NCBI GenBank assembly: GCA_045124505.1
Contig: JBGVLZ010000061.1
Location: forward strand, 73,859 to 137,858
Reading direction: 5' to 3'
Origin: RGIG7213 sp045124505
Lineage (GTDB): Bacteria; Bacillota; Clostridia; Oscillospirales; CAG-272
DNA length: 64,000 nucleotides
Positions within the stretch are counted from its first letter, which is position 1. Every line of letters begins with the position of its first letter. Of the stretch, positions 50,918 through 59,656 are shown in pieces. The notes below the pieces were generated by a model. That model did no database searches, had not been told where the DNA came from, and saw nothing but the letters and a program-made list of their open reading frames with translations. The position numbers and the translations under genes are program-made.

Positions 50918-51352
50918 TTATTTTTTAAACATAGGTGAATAATCTTCCTCACCCTTTGATTTTGTAAATAGATTTACGATGAGTATACCCGCATCAACTA
51001 TAGCATAAACAATAGCAACGACGGTAATTATCACCACGAGCGTCTGCGGAGTCATATGCTTTCCGCTTACCGTCATTCCGTTGTAATAGAACAAACAGCA
51101 TATATTAACGATCATAAGAACCGCATGAAGCAGTAATTTGACCTGAAGCCCTGCCTTTTTTATTCTGAAAACAAGATTTATAAAAGCACACGCAAAAGCG
51201 AACAAAAACAAAACAATATAATTATATGTTGCAATATACGGTGACTTTATATTCATAAATTCCGATATTACCGTAAGTGCAAACAAAAAAACGGTGAATA
51301 TAAGCGATGCACTTTTCAGTCTTTCATATAGGAACAATAACTTCTGTTTCAT
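50918..51352 (-). CDS. Four-helix membrane protein of unknown function
   Basis: A 144-residue protein with four predicted membrane helices (about 15-32, 43-60, 70-90 and 107-130) and a charged C-terminal tail ending PMFKK. It resembles the loosely defined DUF3021-like small membrane proteins, but I cannot assign it. GGAG lies seven bases before the ATG. It is first in an operon with the CDP-alcohol phosphatidyltransferase and GH43 genes. Confidence 0.7.
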   Translation of the reverse strand: MKQKLLFLYERLKSASLIFTVFLFALTVISEFMNIKSPYIATYNYIVLFLFAFACAFINLVFRIKKAGLQVKLLLHAVLMIVNICCLFYYNGMTVSGKHMTPQTLVVIITVVAIVYAIVDAGILIVNLFTKSKGEEDYSPMFKK

Positions 51353-51382
51353 ACAGTTACTCCGCTTTAATTATAATATATT

Positions 51383-51410
51383 ATGATACCATAATTTTTA
51401 TTTTTGTCAA
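51383..51410 (-). promoter_or_regulatory. Promoter of the membrane protein-phosphatidyltransferase-GH43 operon
   Basis: On the minus strand TTGACA (51410-51405), 16 bases, TATCAT (51388-51383) with TGG before the -10. Confidence 0.65.
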
Positions 51411-51484
51411 CAGTTTTTGCGATATTTATCATAAATTTAAAGTGAAGTAAAAAAATATTTACGAACAAATATATCCTAAACAAG

Positions 51485-51513
51485 TTGTAATTTATGCATG
51501 GTTATGATACAAT
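51485..51513 (+). promoter_or_regulatory. Promoter of the Gfo/Idh/MocA gene
   Basis: TTGTAA (51485-51490), 17 bases, TACAAT (51508-51513) with TGA before the -10; AAAGGAG follows before the ATG. Confidence 0.65.
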
Positions 51514-51543
51514 ATATACGATATTCTGAAAGGAGATATTAAA

Positions 51544-52698
51544 ATGGCAGAATCTATACTTGATGCTTACAAGCATCAACATAATACAGAAGCGGTTATC
51601 GATACTTCGAAAAAATTAAAGATAGGTATTATCGGCACAGGTTGGATAGCTGATGCACATATAAAGAGCTATCTTAAAATGCCTGATGTTGAAATAATTG
51701 CAGGTGCTGATCTTATACCCGGCAAGGCAGATGCATTTTTTGAAAAGCACGGAATTAAAAACGTGCGCACATATCTTTCGCATACCGAAATGCTTGAAAA
51801 TGAGCCTGAGCTTGATGCAGTAAGCGTCTGCACATACAATATGACACATGCAGAATGTACGATAGACTCCCTGAACAAGGGCGTAAACGTTCTTCTTGAA
51901 AAGCCTATGTGTGTAACGCTTGACGAGGCTGTTGAAATTTGCCGTGCGGAAAAGAAAAGCGGTAAGGTGCTTTCCATCGGCTTCCAGCCCCGTTTCGACG
52001 AAAATATGAAAATGATAAAGAGACTTGTTGAAAGCGGAACACTCGGTGATATTTACTATATCCAGACAGGCGGCGGCCGCCGCCGCGGTATTCCCACCCC
52101 ATTCGGTACAACATTTATTGAAAAAGAAACAGGCGGTATAGGTGCAATAGGCGATATCGGATGTTATTCACTCGATATGGTTCTCAACGCAATAGGTTAT
52201 CCGAAGCCCTTGACGGTAAGCGGATATATATGCGACTTTTTCGGTAAAAATCCCGAATATATGCCCTGCCCCGAATATGCCGAAAAGTTCGGAGTTGATG
52301 ACTTTGCCGCAGGCTTTGTAAGACTTGAAGGCGGTATCGTGCTTGACTTCCGTATCGCATGGGCAATGCACGTTGACACCCCCGGAGATACCATCATCTT
52401 CGGTAAGAAAGCAGCACTCCGCATTCCCTCTACAGATTGCTGGAACGGTACTGTAGGCGGCAATATGGTGCTTTATCACGACGTATGCGGAACACAGACT
52501 GAAACAAAGCTTCCGATACTTGAAACAAAGGGTAATTTGTTTGATATGAAGGTGCGTTCATTCCTTGATGCTATCAAAAACGGCACACCCGCACCCATTC
52601 CCTCAAGTCAGATCATTTACAACCAGGCAATTATCGACGGTATCTGCCGTTCTGCTGAGCTTGGTCATGAGATCGAAATAGAAATCCCCGAAATTTAA
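51544..52698 (+). CDS. Gfo/Idh/MocA-family NAD(P)-dependent oxidoreductase
   Basis: A 384-residue sugar or inositol dehydrogenase-like enzyme. The Rossmann motif is KIGIIGTGWIADAHIKSYL near residue 27, and LLEKPMCVTLDEAVEIC holds the conserved EKP of the family; GGIGAIGDIGCYSLDMVLNA provides the C-domain residues near 200. AAAGGAG precedes the ATG. It stands alone in its transcript. The substrate is unknown; with GH43 and GH3 genes nearby, an imported sugar derivative is plausible. Confidence 0.9.
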   Translation: MAESILDAYKHQHNTEAVIDTSKKLKIGIIGTGWIADAHIKSYLKMPDVEIIAGADLIPGKADAFFEKHGIKNVRTYLSHTEMLENEPELDAVSVCTYNMTHAECTIDSLNKGVNVLLEKPMCVTLDEAVEICRAEKKSGKVLSIGFQPRFDENMKMIKRLVESGTLGDIYYIQTGGGRRRGIPTPFGTTFIEKETGGIGAIGDIGCYSLDMVLNAIGYPKPLTVSGYICDFFGKNPEYMPCPEYAEKFGVDDFAAGFVRLEGGIVLDFRIAWAMHVDTPGDTIIFGKKAALRIPSTDCWNGTVGGNMVLYHDVCGTQTETKLPILETKGNLFDMKVRSFLDAIKNGTPAPIPSSQIIYNQAIIDGICRSAELGHEIEIEIPEI

Positions 52699-52716
52699 GT
52701 TACCTTTAACAAATAA

Positions 52717-52749
52717 AATGGTTGGCTTGCCAAGCCAACCATTTTTTTT
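52717..52749 (+). terminator. Terminator of the Gfo/Idh/MocA gene
   Basis: ATGGTTGGCTTG/CAAGCCAACCAT, twelve perfect pairs, followed by eight Ts. Confidence 0.88.
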
Positions 52750-52766
52750 GATATGACGAGCATATA

Positions 52767-52804
52767 AATAAATATCCCCCCGTAAAACGGGGGGATATTT
52801 ATTT
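52767..52804 (-). terminator. Terminator of the CotH/RCC1 operon
   Basis: AAATAAATATCCCCCCGT and ACGGGGGGATATTTATTT form a very stable stem with a three-base loop. It overlaps the last codon of the leftward gene. Confidence 0.75.
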
Positions 52805-55800
52805 ATGATAATTTCATTGCCGTATAAGGTGCGGTGTAATCGTTTGAAATTGATCCGTTGCCGATTACAGCGGATTTGTTTGAGCCTCTTACGATCACCT
52901 CGCCTGCCTGTGTTATATATGACGTATAGTATGTACCAGCTGATGCGGAAATACATTTACTTGCTATAAGAACAGGTGTCGATTTTTGTTTAAGGTCGGA
53001 CAATATCTGACCGTAATTATTAAGTCCGAAGCCGTAAACTCCTCCGTCCTTCGTCATATACACAACATGCTCATCCATAACAGATGCAGATACAACATTA
53101 TCAGTTATTTTGTTCATTTTGCCGTTTGACTGACCTGCTGTAAATGTTGCAACATCACGCCAGCCGAAATAGTAAAGCGCACCGCTTTTACTTATGTAGA
53201 GTGAATTATGCTGTCCTGCAAATACCTTTTCCGCATCTGATACGAGCTTATAAGGTGTTTTTATCATTTCAGGTGCAGATGATGATATTTTATCCCATCT
53301 GTTATCACCGAGCGCATACAGCGAGCCGTCAGATGTAATATAAAGTGAATGACGGCGTCCTGCGGCAATATCAACAGCGCCCGATGCAATTTTCGTTATT
53401 TTTGTAACGCTATTCGGATAATTCGTGTTTCCGAGCTGTGCATACGCATTGTTACCGCATCCGTACACATCGCCGTTTTCAGCAAGCAAAAGCAAATGGT
53501 CAAGCCCAACTGACACCTTTTTGAACTTAACAGATGTATCAATTTTTACAAAAGATGTAGTTACACCGTCACGTCCGAGCTGTGAGGAAAGGTTATTTCC
53601 TATCGTGTAAACAGCACCTGTATCGGTGAGTATTGCAGTCATAGGAGCATCGCTTTCCGTGCCGCCTCGGCTCGTTTCAACCTGAACAACACCTGACATA
53701 ACAAGCATCGGCTTTCTTATCGTTTTACCCACACATACACCGAGCTGTGACTGGTCATTTTCGCCCCATGCATAAAGGTCACCGTTTTTATCAAGGACAA
53801 ATATACTGCGTGAGCCTGCTATAACCGTCGGTGTAACGCTCAAGCCAGTTTTTGATACAAGTCCTATAACTGTTGTGCGGGTTTTGACATTAAGCGTAAC
53901 TGTTTGTGTTGTATACGTTTTTTCGCTTCCGCCGTTTGTCACCGTCTTTATACCGTTTAAAGTATATCCCGATTTCGGAACGATCTTAACAGTTACCTTT
54001 TCATTATCGGCAAATATTTCATTGTATCCCGATGATGTTATTTTTTTGCCGTTTATGTAAAGCTCTGATTTATCAAGATCCACAGATACCGTAAGCATAC
54101 AGGGCTGAATACCGAAATACGTATTCATTGTTGAAAGTGCATATTCACCGCGCTTGTTTATGAAGGTCTTTATTTCGTTTATTTCAGCCTGCCACTTATT
54201 CATTGAGCCGTTATCACTCGGCCAGCGGTCAAAGTGAAGTCCTATCACCTTTTTGAGTACCGAGGAATATTCATCAAGCAGTTTCAATGCTTTTTCAGGC
54301 GCAAATACCGTTTGTACGGCATACGTAAAACGATCTATAAATTTATTTCTGAATGTTTCATTTTCAAGAAGCGAACACATCATACTTCCCGCAACGGTCT
54401 GATTACTTAAAGCGTGCGCAAACATATCCCTATTGAATTCACCTTCGAATCCCATTCCCATATCCATATCGCAAAGGACATAACGCCATTTTGTATCAAG
54501 TCCCGAAGGGTCTGATGATGACTTATTTCTCCAGACCTTGACATTGTTCGTCGGCCAGTCAAGATTACACATATACATACTGCACACAAAGAAATCGATA
54601 AAGCTGTCAAGATCGATATTTTTCGCTATGTAATTAAAGTGAGTGGGATCTGACATATCATTCGAGGCAATATAGTCCACCAGCTTATGATAAACCACCT
54701 CATCGCCTGCCACACCTTCGTTTAAAACATACGGTTCGTCATAGTCCCAGTTTGTGACAAGCGGTGACGGTGCTTCAAGCATAACGAGATTTTCTTCTTT
54801 GACTCCGTAATGCTCCTCAAAATACTTGCTGTCAAATCTTTCTCTTATGTTGTAAACACCCCAGAATTCACCGTTTACAAAGACTAACGAGGGTCTATAT
54901 GCCATTACAGACACATTCATGTCCTTGCAAAGTGATTGCATGAGTCCGTCACGCAAGTGTGAAGCACTTGAATCGTTACCCGAATTTCTCAAAAGCAAGC
55001 GTTTAAATTCTGTAACACCGTGCTGTGCACGTCCTGCAAAAATATCATATTTCAGTTTGGAAGGGTTATTTACGACTGTAGGATCGGCATCTGATTTAAA
55101 ATAAACACGCATAGACTTTGATGACATACCGAGTGAGCCGTTGCCGTTCATCGCAATTTCAACGTAAGACGATGAAACAAGCGTGCCGTCAGCTTCAAAC
55201 ATTTCAAGATATGATGTTTTTCTTTCCTTTGTTGCAAAAGGATTTTTCATGACCGTATAGTAAATACCCTTATCACGGCTTACAAAATCCTCACCGGGCA
55301 GACTGAGAGATACAAACGGAACATTATAAAGCTCTTTTGCACCCGGTACTATGAAATACGAATTTGTGACAACGGGAGATTTTACATTTCCCTTTACGGC
55401 ATATGCCTTTATGACTCTTCCGCCGATATTATGTTTGACGGGTTTTGAAATATCGAAAAGTACAGAATTTTCATTTGTCAGATGTCCCCAATTGCCGGGG
55501 GCAGAAATCGAAAGCTCTCCTTTATATTCCGTACCCGACACACGGGGGTCTGAACCGTCTGCTGTGTAATATATTTTAAATCCCTCAGCGGCTGTGAGCT
55601 TGAGTTTGAAAGCTTTATCGTAAAATCCGCTGATGTGAGAAAATGCAACTGACATACCGAGACTTGACAGATACGTATTTCTGTCACCGCCCGAATACTG
55701 CGGGCGGACATCGCTTATCTCTGTCGAGGACATAGTTGAATAATCGATGGTTTTAAAGCCTGACGATATCGTGTTTTCATGTCTGTACGCCGCACGTTTT

Positions 55801-56522
55801 TTTGAAAGCGAACCGATTATGTTACGATCCTTGCCGTCAGCACCCTCCTGTGCGATAAAATACGTATATACAGCAGAATTTTTTGTAATATCATCGGTAG
55901 GTGAAAGCGTTGTATCTTTATCGGCTACAGCAAGCTTAACTGTCTTATTGTCTATAACAGTATTCCATACCGCATCATAATACTCTATTCTTATGACTTC
56001 ATATTTTGATTCGTATTTTTCACCGTTAACACCGACAGCGTCGCCGCATTTTATTAAATATCTGCCAAAGGGTGCTATTTTTTCACCGCTTTTAAAGTCA
56101 AATTTTTTATACGATGAGTCGCCCGTTGTCATATACAAAAGCGAAACACCGTCAAGCGGTATAGCAATATCGGAAATATTGTAAAGCTCTATAAAACCGC
56201 ACGATATGGGTGTATCTTTATTGTACCCCGTACCGTATACCTGTTTGAATACGATATTTGAAAAAGAGGTCTGTTCAGGCTGTTCGATCGGCGGATACGT
56301 TTCCGCAGGCAGAGATTCGGTCTGCATGTCGGTGACTTCATCAGTTTGGGAATTATTTGTTTCCTGCCCGTCAGTATCAAATGATGCATCTTCACTGTCG
56401 GTCGTTATATCTACACCGTCCGTCACATTCACCCCGAGAGTTGTTGTATCGCCCTCGCCCGTACATGATACAAGCGGGATAAGCATCGAAAATGCTAAAA
56501 TAAAGCTTAAAAATTTTTTCAT
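52803..56522 (-). CDS. Surface lipoprotein with LTD, CotH kinase-like and RCC1-repeat domains
   Basis: A 1,239-residue lipoprotein (signal ending LVSC, C20). In order: Thr/Glu-rich linker; a lamin-tail domain near 80-200 (GFIELYNISDIAIPLDGVSL); a chitobiase-type beta domain near 300-385 (YYTADGSDPRVSGTEYKGEL); a CotH-type atypical kinase near 395-760 (LRNSGNDSSASHLRDGLMQS, VNGEFWGVYNIRERFDSKYF, LCDMDMGMGFEG); an InlB-like repeat near 800-870; and a seven-bladed RCC1-type propeller to the end (YAWGENDQSQLG, YGCGNNAYAQLG, YGFGLNNYGQIL). CotH-like kinases phosphorylate surface or spore proteins. The ATG at 56520-56522 has GAGG upstream; a GTG four codons earlier overlaps apbE. It is the last gene of the operon. 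Confidence 0.85.
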   Translation of the reverse strand: MKKFLSFILAFSMLIPLVSCTGEGDTTTLGVNVTDGVDITTDSEDASFDTDGQETNNSQTDEVTDMQTESLPAETYPPIEQPEQTSFSNIVFKQVYGTGYNKDTPISCGFIELYNISDIAIPLDGVSLLYMTTGDSSYKKFDFKSGEKIAPFGRYLIKCGDAVGVNGEKYESKYEVIRIEYYDAVWNTVIDNKTVKLAVADKDTTLSPTDDITKNSAVYTYFIAQEGADGKDRNIIGSLSKKRAAYRHENTISSGFKTIDYSTMSSTEISDVRPQYSGGDRNTYLSSLGMSVAFSHISGFYDKAFKLKLTAAEGFKIYYTADGSDPRVSGTEYKGELSISAPGNWGHLTNENSVLFDISKPVKHNIGGRVIKAYAVKGNVKSPVVTNSYFIVPGAKELYNVPFVSLSLPGEDFVSRDKGIYYTVMKNPFATKERKTSYLEMFEADGTLVSSSYVEIAMNGNGSLGMSSKSMRVYFKSDADPTVVNNPSKLKYDIFAGRAQHGVTEFKRLLLRNSGNDSSASHLRDGLMQSLCKDMNVSVMAYRPSLVFVNGEFWGVYNIRERFDSKYFEEHYGVKEENLVMLEAPSPLVTNWDYDEPYVLNEGVAGDEVVYHKLVDYIASNDMSDPTHFNYIAKNIDLDSFIDFFVCSMYMCNLDWPTNNVKVWRNKSSSDPSGLDTKWRYVLCDMDMGMGFEGEFNRDMFAHALSNQTVAGSMMCSLLENETFRNKFIDRFTYAVQTVFAPEKALKLLDEYSSVLKKVIGLHFDRWPSDNGSMNKWQAEINEIKTFINKRGEYALSTMNTYFGIQPCMLTVSVDLDKSELYINGKKITSSGYNEIFADNEKVTVKIVPKSGYTLNGIKTVTNGGSEKTYTTQTVTLNVKTRTTVIGLVSKTGLSVTPTVIAGSRSIFVLDKNGDLYAWGENDQSQLGVCVGKTIRKPMLVMSGVVQVETSRGGTESDAPMTAILTDTGAVYTIGNNLSSQLGRDGVTTSFVKIDTSVKFKKVSVGLDHLLLLAENGDVYGCGNNAYAQLGNTNYPNSVTKITKIASGAVDIAAGRRHSLYITSDGSLYALGDNRWDKISSSAPEMIKTPYKLVSDAEKVFAGQHNSLYISKSGALYYFGWRDVATFTAGQSNGKMNKITDNVVSASVMDEHVVYMTKDGGVYGFGLNNYGQILSDLKQKSTPVLIASKCISASAGTYYTSYITQAGEVIVRGSNKSAVIGNGSISNDYTAPYTAMKLS

Positions 56523-56530
56523 CTGTAACC

Positions 56531-57508
56531 TCACTTCAATTTATAATTCGTGCTTGTAAGTTCGAAATCTGATCTGATGCCGTCAGTCGTATGTATATAT
56601 CCATCGTTTGTTATAAATATTGCCTCAAAATCGTAACTTTTTTCTTTATAAAACTGTAGTCCTTCTTGTAGTCCCATCACAAAAAGCGCTGTAGACAATG
56701 CATCGGCAAGCGTGCCGTTATCCGAGATGACGGCGACTGATGAAAGCTCATTCACCGTGGGATATCCTGTTTTTGGGTTTAAAATGTGGTGATATTTTTC
56801 ACCGTTATATTCAAAGCATCTTTCGTAATCACCCGACACGGACAGGTATCCGTCTGACATGATAACACGTCCCACGGTGTCATCGGTACGCTGTGGATCA
56901 CGAATGGCAACGCCCCACCCTTCCCCATTTTCTTTTACACCGACAATTGCAATATTTCCGCCTAAATTCAAATAACCGCTATTGATTCCGTTTTCGTGCA
57001 GGTATTCTACACATTTTTCAGCAATATACCCCTTGCCGATACCGCCGAGATCTATTTGGACATTTTCCGACGTCTTTGTTATTTTACATCCGTCAACGGT
57101 AATGTTGCCGTATCCTACATATTCAATTGCTTTTTTTATTTCTTCCTCTGTAGGAGGTACAGGCGTGTCCGATTTGAAGTCCCATAGGGCTGAAAGTGCT
57201 CCGCAGGTTATATCAAATGCACCGTTTGTTTTATATGATACCTCATTTGCAAAACGTATCAAGGATGCGGTTTCTTCAGATACTTCACACGAGGTATTTT
57301 CATTTATTTTGAAAACCTCGGAACTACTATCCGTTTTTGAGATAATCCCTTCAAGTGTTTTTATATATTCCTGTATATCAACATCAGAATCGGGCAGATG
57401 CGTTTTAATAAACGTATCAAGTGCAAAATATGTATTATCCTTATATCTGACACTGCAAGAAGAAAGCACAAGCGGAATCAGGATAAGAATACATAGCAGT
57501 TTTTTCAT
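56531..57508 (-). CDS. apbE: FAD:protein FMN transferase, ApbE family lipoprotein
   Basis: A 325-residue lipoprotein (signal ending LSSC, C18). It attaches FMN covalently to Ser or Thr in exported flavoproteins using FAD. Motifs: FALDTFIKTHL, FDITCGALSALWDF, the FAD/metal site QIDLGGIGKGYIAEKCVEYL, GYLNLGGNIAIVG, HHILNPKTGYP and ISDNGTLADALSTALFVMG. Length fits. It lies one base after the Gx transporter gene and eight bases before the CotH/RCC1 gene. The flavin acceptor, usually an FMN_bind-domain protein, is not encoded in the window. Confidence 0.92.
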   Translation of the reverse strand: MKKLLCILILIPLVLSSCSVRYKDNTYFALDTFIKTHLPDSDVDIQEYIKTLEGIISKTDSSSEVFKINENTSCEVSEETASLIRFANEVSYKTNGAFDITCGALSALWDFKSDTPVPPTEEEIKKAIEYVGYGNITVDGCKITKTSENVQIDLGGIGKGYIAEKCVEYLHENGINSGYLNLGGNIAIVGVKENGEGWGVAIRDPQRTDDTVGRVIMSDGYLSVSGDYERCFEYNGEKYHHILNPKTGYPTVNELSSVAVISDNGTLADALSTALFVMGLQEGLQFYKEKSYDFEAIFITNDGYIHTTDGIRSDFELTSTNYKLK

Positions 57509-57509
57509 A

Positions 57510-58034
57510 TTATTTCTTACCTTTGTATTTTGTTAAATCAGGCAAAAGACATAAAACTGTGCCTGTTATGACACCGCATGCAATACTTGCAAACAGAAGT
57601 GCGGGGAGATAATAAAGTGTTTTGAAAGTACCGAGCATCAGGCACGAAACAAGTATCTGGCCCGTATTGTGAAGCGCTGCACCGATAACACTCACACCGA
57701 CAAATGAAAGCTTGTCACACCATTTATTTTTTATAATTACAGCCGATAAAAGCGAGAGTATACCTCCGCAAAGTGAGAACAAAAAGGAAGATACTGAACC
57801 GAAAATAAGTGCTGTAACAACACATTTACAAAGTAACACAAAAACAGATTCTTTTGTTCCTGCGTAAAAAAGCACATACAGTATAACGATATTTGCAATA
57901 CCGAGCTTAATACCAGGCAAAGGTATTAATGCCTGTATCGGCAAAAACGCTTCAAAGGTTGAAAAAATTATTGAAAGCGCTGAAAATATACCGCAAAGGG
58001 TAACTGTTTTTACGGTTTTATCCTGCAACAGCAT
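57510..58034 (-). CDS. Gx transporter family membrane protein (EetB-like)
   Basis: A protein of about 174 residues with five or six membrane helices matching the Gx transporter/heptaprenyl diphosphate synthase component I group: KTVTLCGIFSALSIIFSTFE, PLPGIKLGIANIVILYVLFY and LHNTGQILVSCLMLGT. In Listeria the related EetB acts with EetA and FmnB in supplying flavin for extracellular electron transfer. The start is uncertain: the frame opens at a GTG (58065-58067), but AGGGGG lies near the ATG used here and a TTG at 58026-58028. It overlaps the NusG-II gene. Confidence 0.8.
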   Translation of the reverse strand: MLLQDKTVKTVTLCGIFSALSIIFSTFEAFLPIQALIPLPGIKLGIANIVILYVLFYAGTKESVFVLLCKCVVTALIFGSVSSFLFSLCGGILSLLSAVIIKNKWCDKLSFVGVSVIGAALHNTGQILVSCLMLGTFKTLYYLPALLFASIACGVITGTVLCLLPDLTKYKGKK

Positions 58035-58389
58035 CATCCCCCTTTGCATCGGTTTCGATAACGACACCTGCAGGCAGGCAAACTATACAGCCTTTTTTGC
58101 TTATCCTTCCGTGCGCCTTACATATACCGTCACGGCAGGTTGATTCCTTTACATAGACCTCGCCGTTTTCTATAACAACTGTAAGCTCTGTGCCGTTCTC
58201 GGAAAGTGATATTACACGGTCTTCAAACAATGAATATGTATGTACCGCATTTTCCGTTTTGATAGATACGGTATCGGCATTACCCTCTTGCGGAAGAATA
58301 AATATAAGCAACAGAGCAGCTACCAAAACAAACAAAACGGCGAAGGTGTCGCCTGCTTTCAATTTTCTTGAAACGATACCTTCGCCCAT
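58018..58389 (-). CDS. NusG domain II protein (EetA-like)
   Basis: A 123-residue single-pass protein. A membrane helix (residues 13-33) is followed by an outer NusG-II domain: HTYSLFEDRVISLSENGTEL, VVIENGEVYVKEST and CRDGICKAHGRISKKGCIVCLP, with the family's conserved CxxxxC and CxxC-like cysteines. Such proteins are encoded next to Gx transporters and ApbE in flavin-based electron-transfer loci. GAGG lies nine bases upstream of the ATG. It follows the HtrA-like gene by 11 bases. Confidence 0.85.
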   Translation of the reverse strand: MGEGIVSRKLKAGDTFAVLFVLVAALLLIFILPQEGNADTVSIKTENAVHTYSLFEDRVISLSENGTELTVVIENGEVYVKESTCRDGICKAHGRISKKGCIVCLPAGVVIETDAKGDDAVAG

Positions 58390-58400
58390 ATTATTTTACC

Positions 58401-59540
58401 TCAATTATCAACATCAAGATTTATATTGATGTACCTTTCGTTTCTGTATACAAGCAAAGAAACACTCTCTTCACTGTAGCGTGATACGACTTCGTTTAAC
58501 TGCTCAGCACTCGACACAGCAAAGCTTTCGACACCGATAATTATATCATTAGCCAACAGTCCCGCATGCTCGGCAATAGATGCGCTTTCTGTTTTCATAA
58601 CCATAACACCGCCGGGTAAACCGAATCTCTTGCTGTCGTCGTCGGTTATCTGTATAACAGATATACCGAGCCATTCGATCTTTTCAAATGTATTTGAGCC
58701 TATCTGGATATTTTCTTTAACAAACTGACGTATTGTTGAAATTGCAAAAGACGAAGAAACCGCACACACACCGTTTTCATCTCCGTGTGTGACAATACCG
58801 AGCACCCTGCCGTTTTCATCCATAAGTGCAGCTCCGTACATAGGCGCATCAAATGATATTCCGTCAACCGAGATAGAATCACCGCCGACATATAAAACAG
58901 AACCGCTTAAAACACTGTGCCCGTGCTGAGAATTATATGCAACAAAAACAGTGTCGCCTGCGTTTACGAGTCCGTCATTTGTAAAATCAGCCGCTGTCTG
59001 AGATGAAGAATCCACCTTCAAAACAGCTATATTCCCGCTTTTGTTTATGCCAATTACCTTGGCGGAAAGCTCTTCGCCTGCAATAAATGCCAAAATATCC
59101 CCTGATTCAAGAAAAGGGGCACCTCCTGTAACGATATAGCCGTCAGAGGTTATAAATATACCTGTCAGCTTTTCGTTTCCGACAGATATTGACACTGTTG
59201 CATTTTTGCCCAAACTGTTTACAGGATCCTTTTCGGCGCTTTGTGTAACCGCTTCTTTATTAGCGTGCGTTTCGCCTACATTCACGGAAGCGCCTGCGTA
59301 TTTATCGGAATCCGAAATTATTATATTTACTATCAGTAAGCAGGCAATTGCAACCACGATAACAGTAAAAAGCACCGCAAATGCAATAACTGCTGTAATT
59401 CTCACAGATGTTTCTTCTGCGTTTTTCGTCTGCATCAGTTGTTCATACCGATGCTTATATTCATAACCGCCGTAGGACGGTATTTGCGAAGAATTTTCTT
59501 TTTCTTCGTTCAAAGCCTTTTTGCCGTTTTCGGTATTCAA
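58401..59540 (-). CDS. HtrA-like membrane protein with PDZ domain and no catalytic triad
   Basis: A 379-residue protein with a cytoplasmic N-terminus, a membrane helix at 48-75, a trypsin-like domain near 110-275 and a PDZ domain to the end. The trypsin-like fold keeps GIFITSDGYIVT, NIAVLKV and NGRVLGIV, but where HtrA has the catalytic His, Asp and Ser the residues are A141, N170 and Y235 (GNSGGPL is PMYGAAL). It cannot work as a serine protease by the usual mechanism and is probably a binding scaffold. The start is TTG with AAAGGG ten bases upstream. It is the first gene of the NusG-II/Gx/ApbE/CotH operon. Confidence 0.85.
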   Translation of the reverse strand: MNTENGKKALNEEKENSSQIPSYGGYEYKHRYEQLMQTKNAEETSVRITAVIAFAVLFTVIVVAIACLLIVNIIISDSDKYAGASVNVGETHANKEAVTQSAEKDPVNSLGKNATVSISVGNEKLTGIFITSDGYIVTGGAPFLESGDILAFIAGEELSAKVIGINKSGNIAVLKVDSSSQTAADFTNDGLVNAGDTVFVAYNSQHGHSVLSGSVLYVGGDSISVDGISFDAPMYGAALMDENGRVLGIVTHGDENGVCAVSSSFAISTIRQFVKENIQIGSNTFEKIEWLGISVIQITDDDSKRFGLPGGVMVMKTESASIAEHAGLLANDIIIGVESFAVSSAEQLNEVVSRYSEESVSLLVYRNERYININLDVDN

Positions 59541-59656
59541 CCTGAAACAACCCTTTCAAATAATAGAATTAACACCTATAAGTATAACTTTTATGTTTTA
59601 ATAAATCGTGTATACTGTGTGCAGTTATTTTAATTTTTATCGTCTGTTTGTAAACT

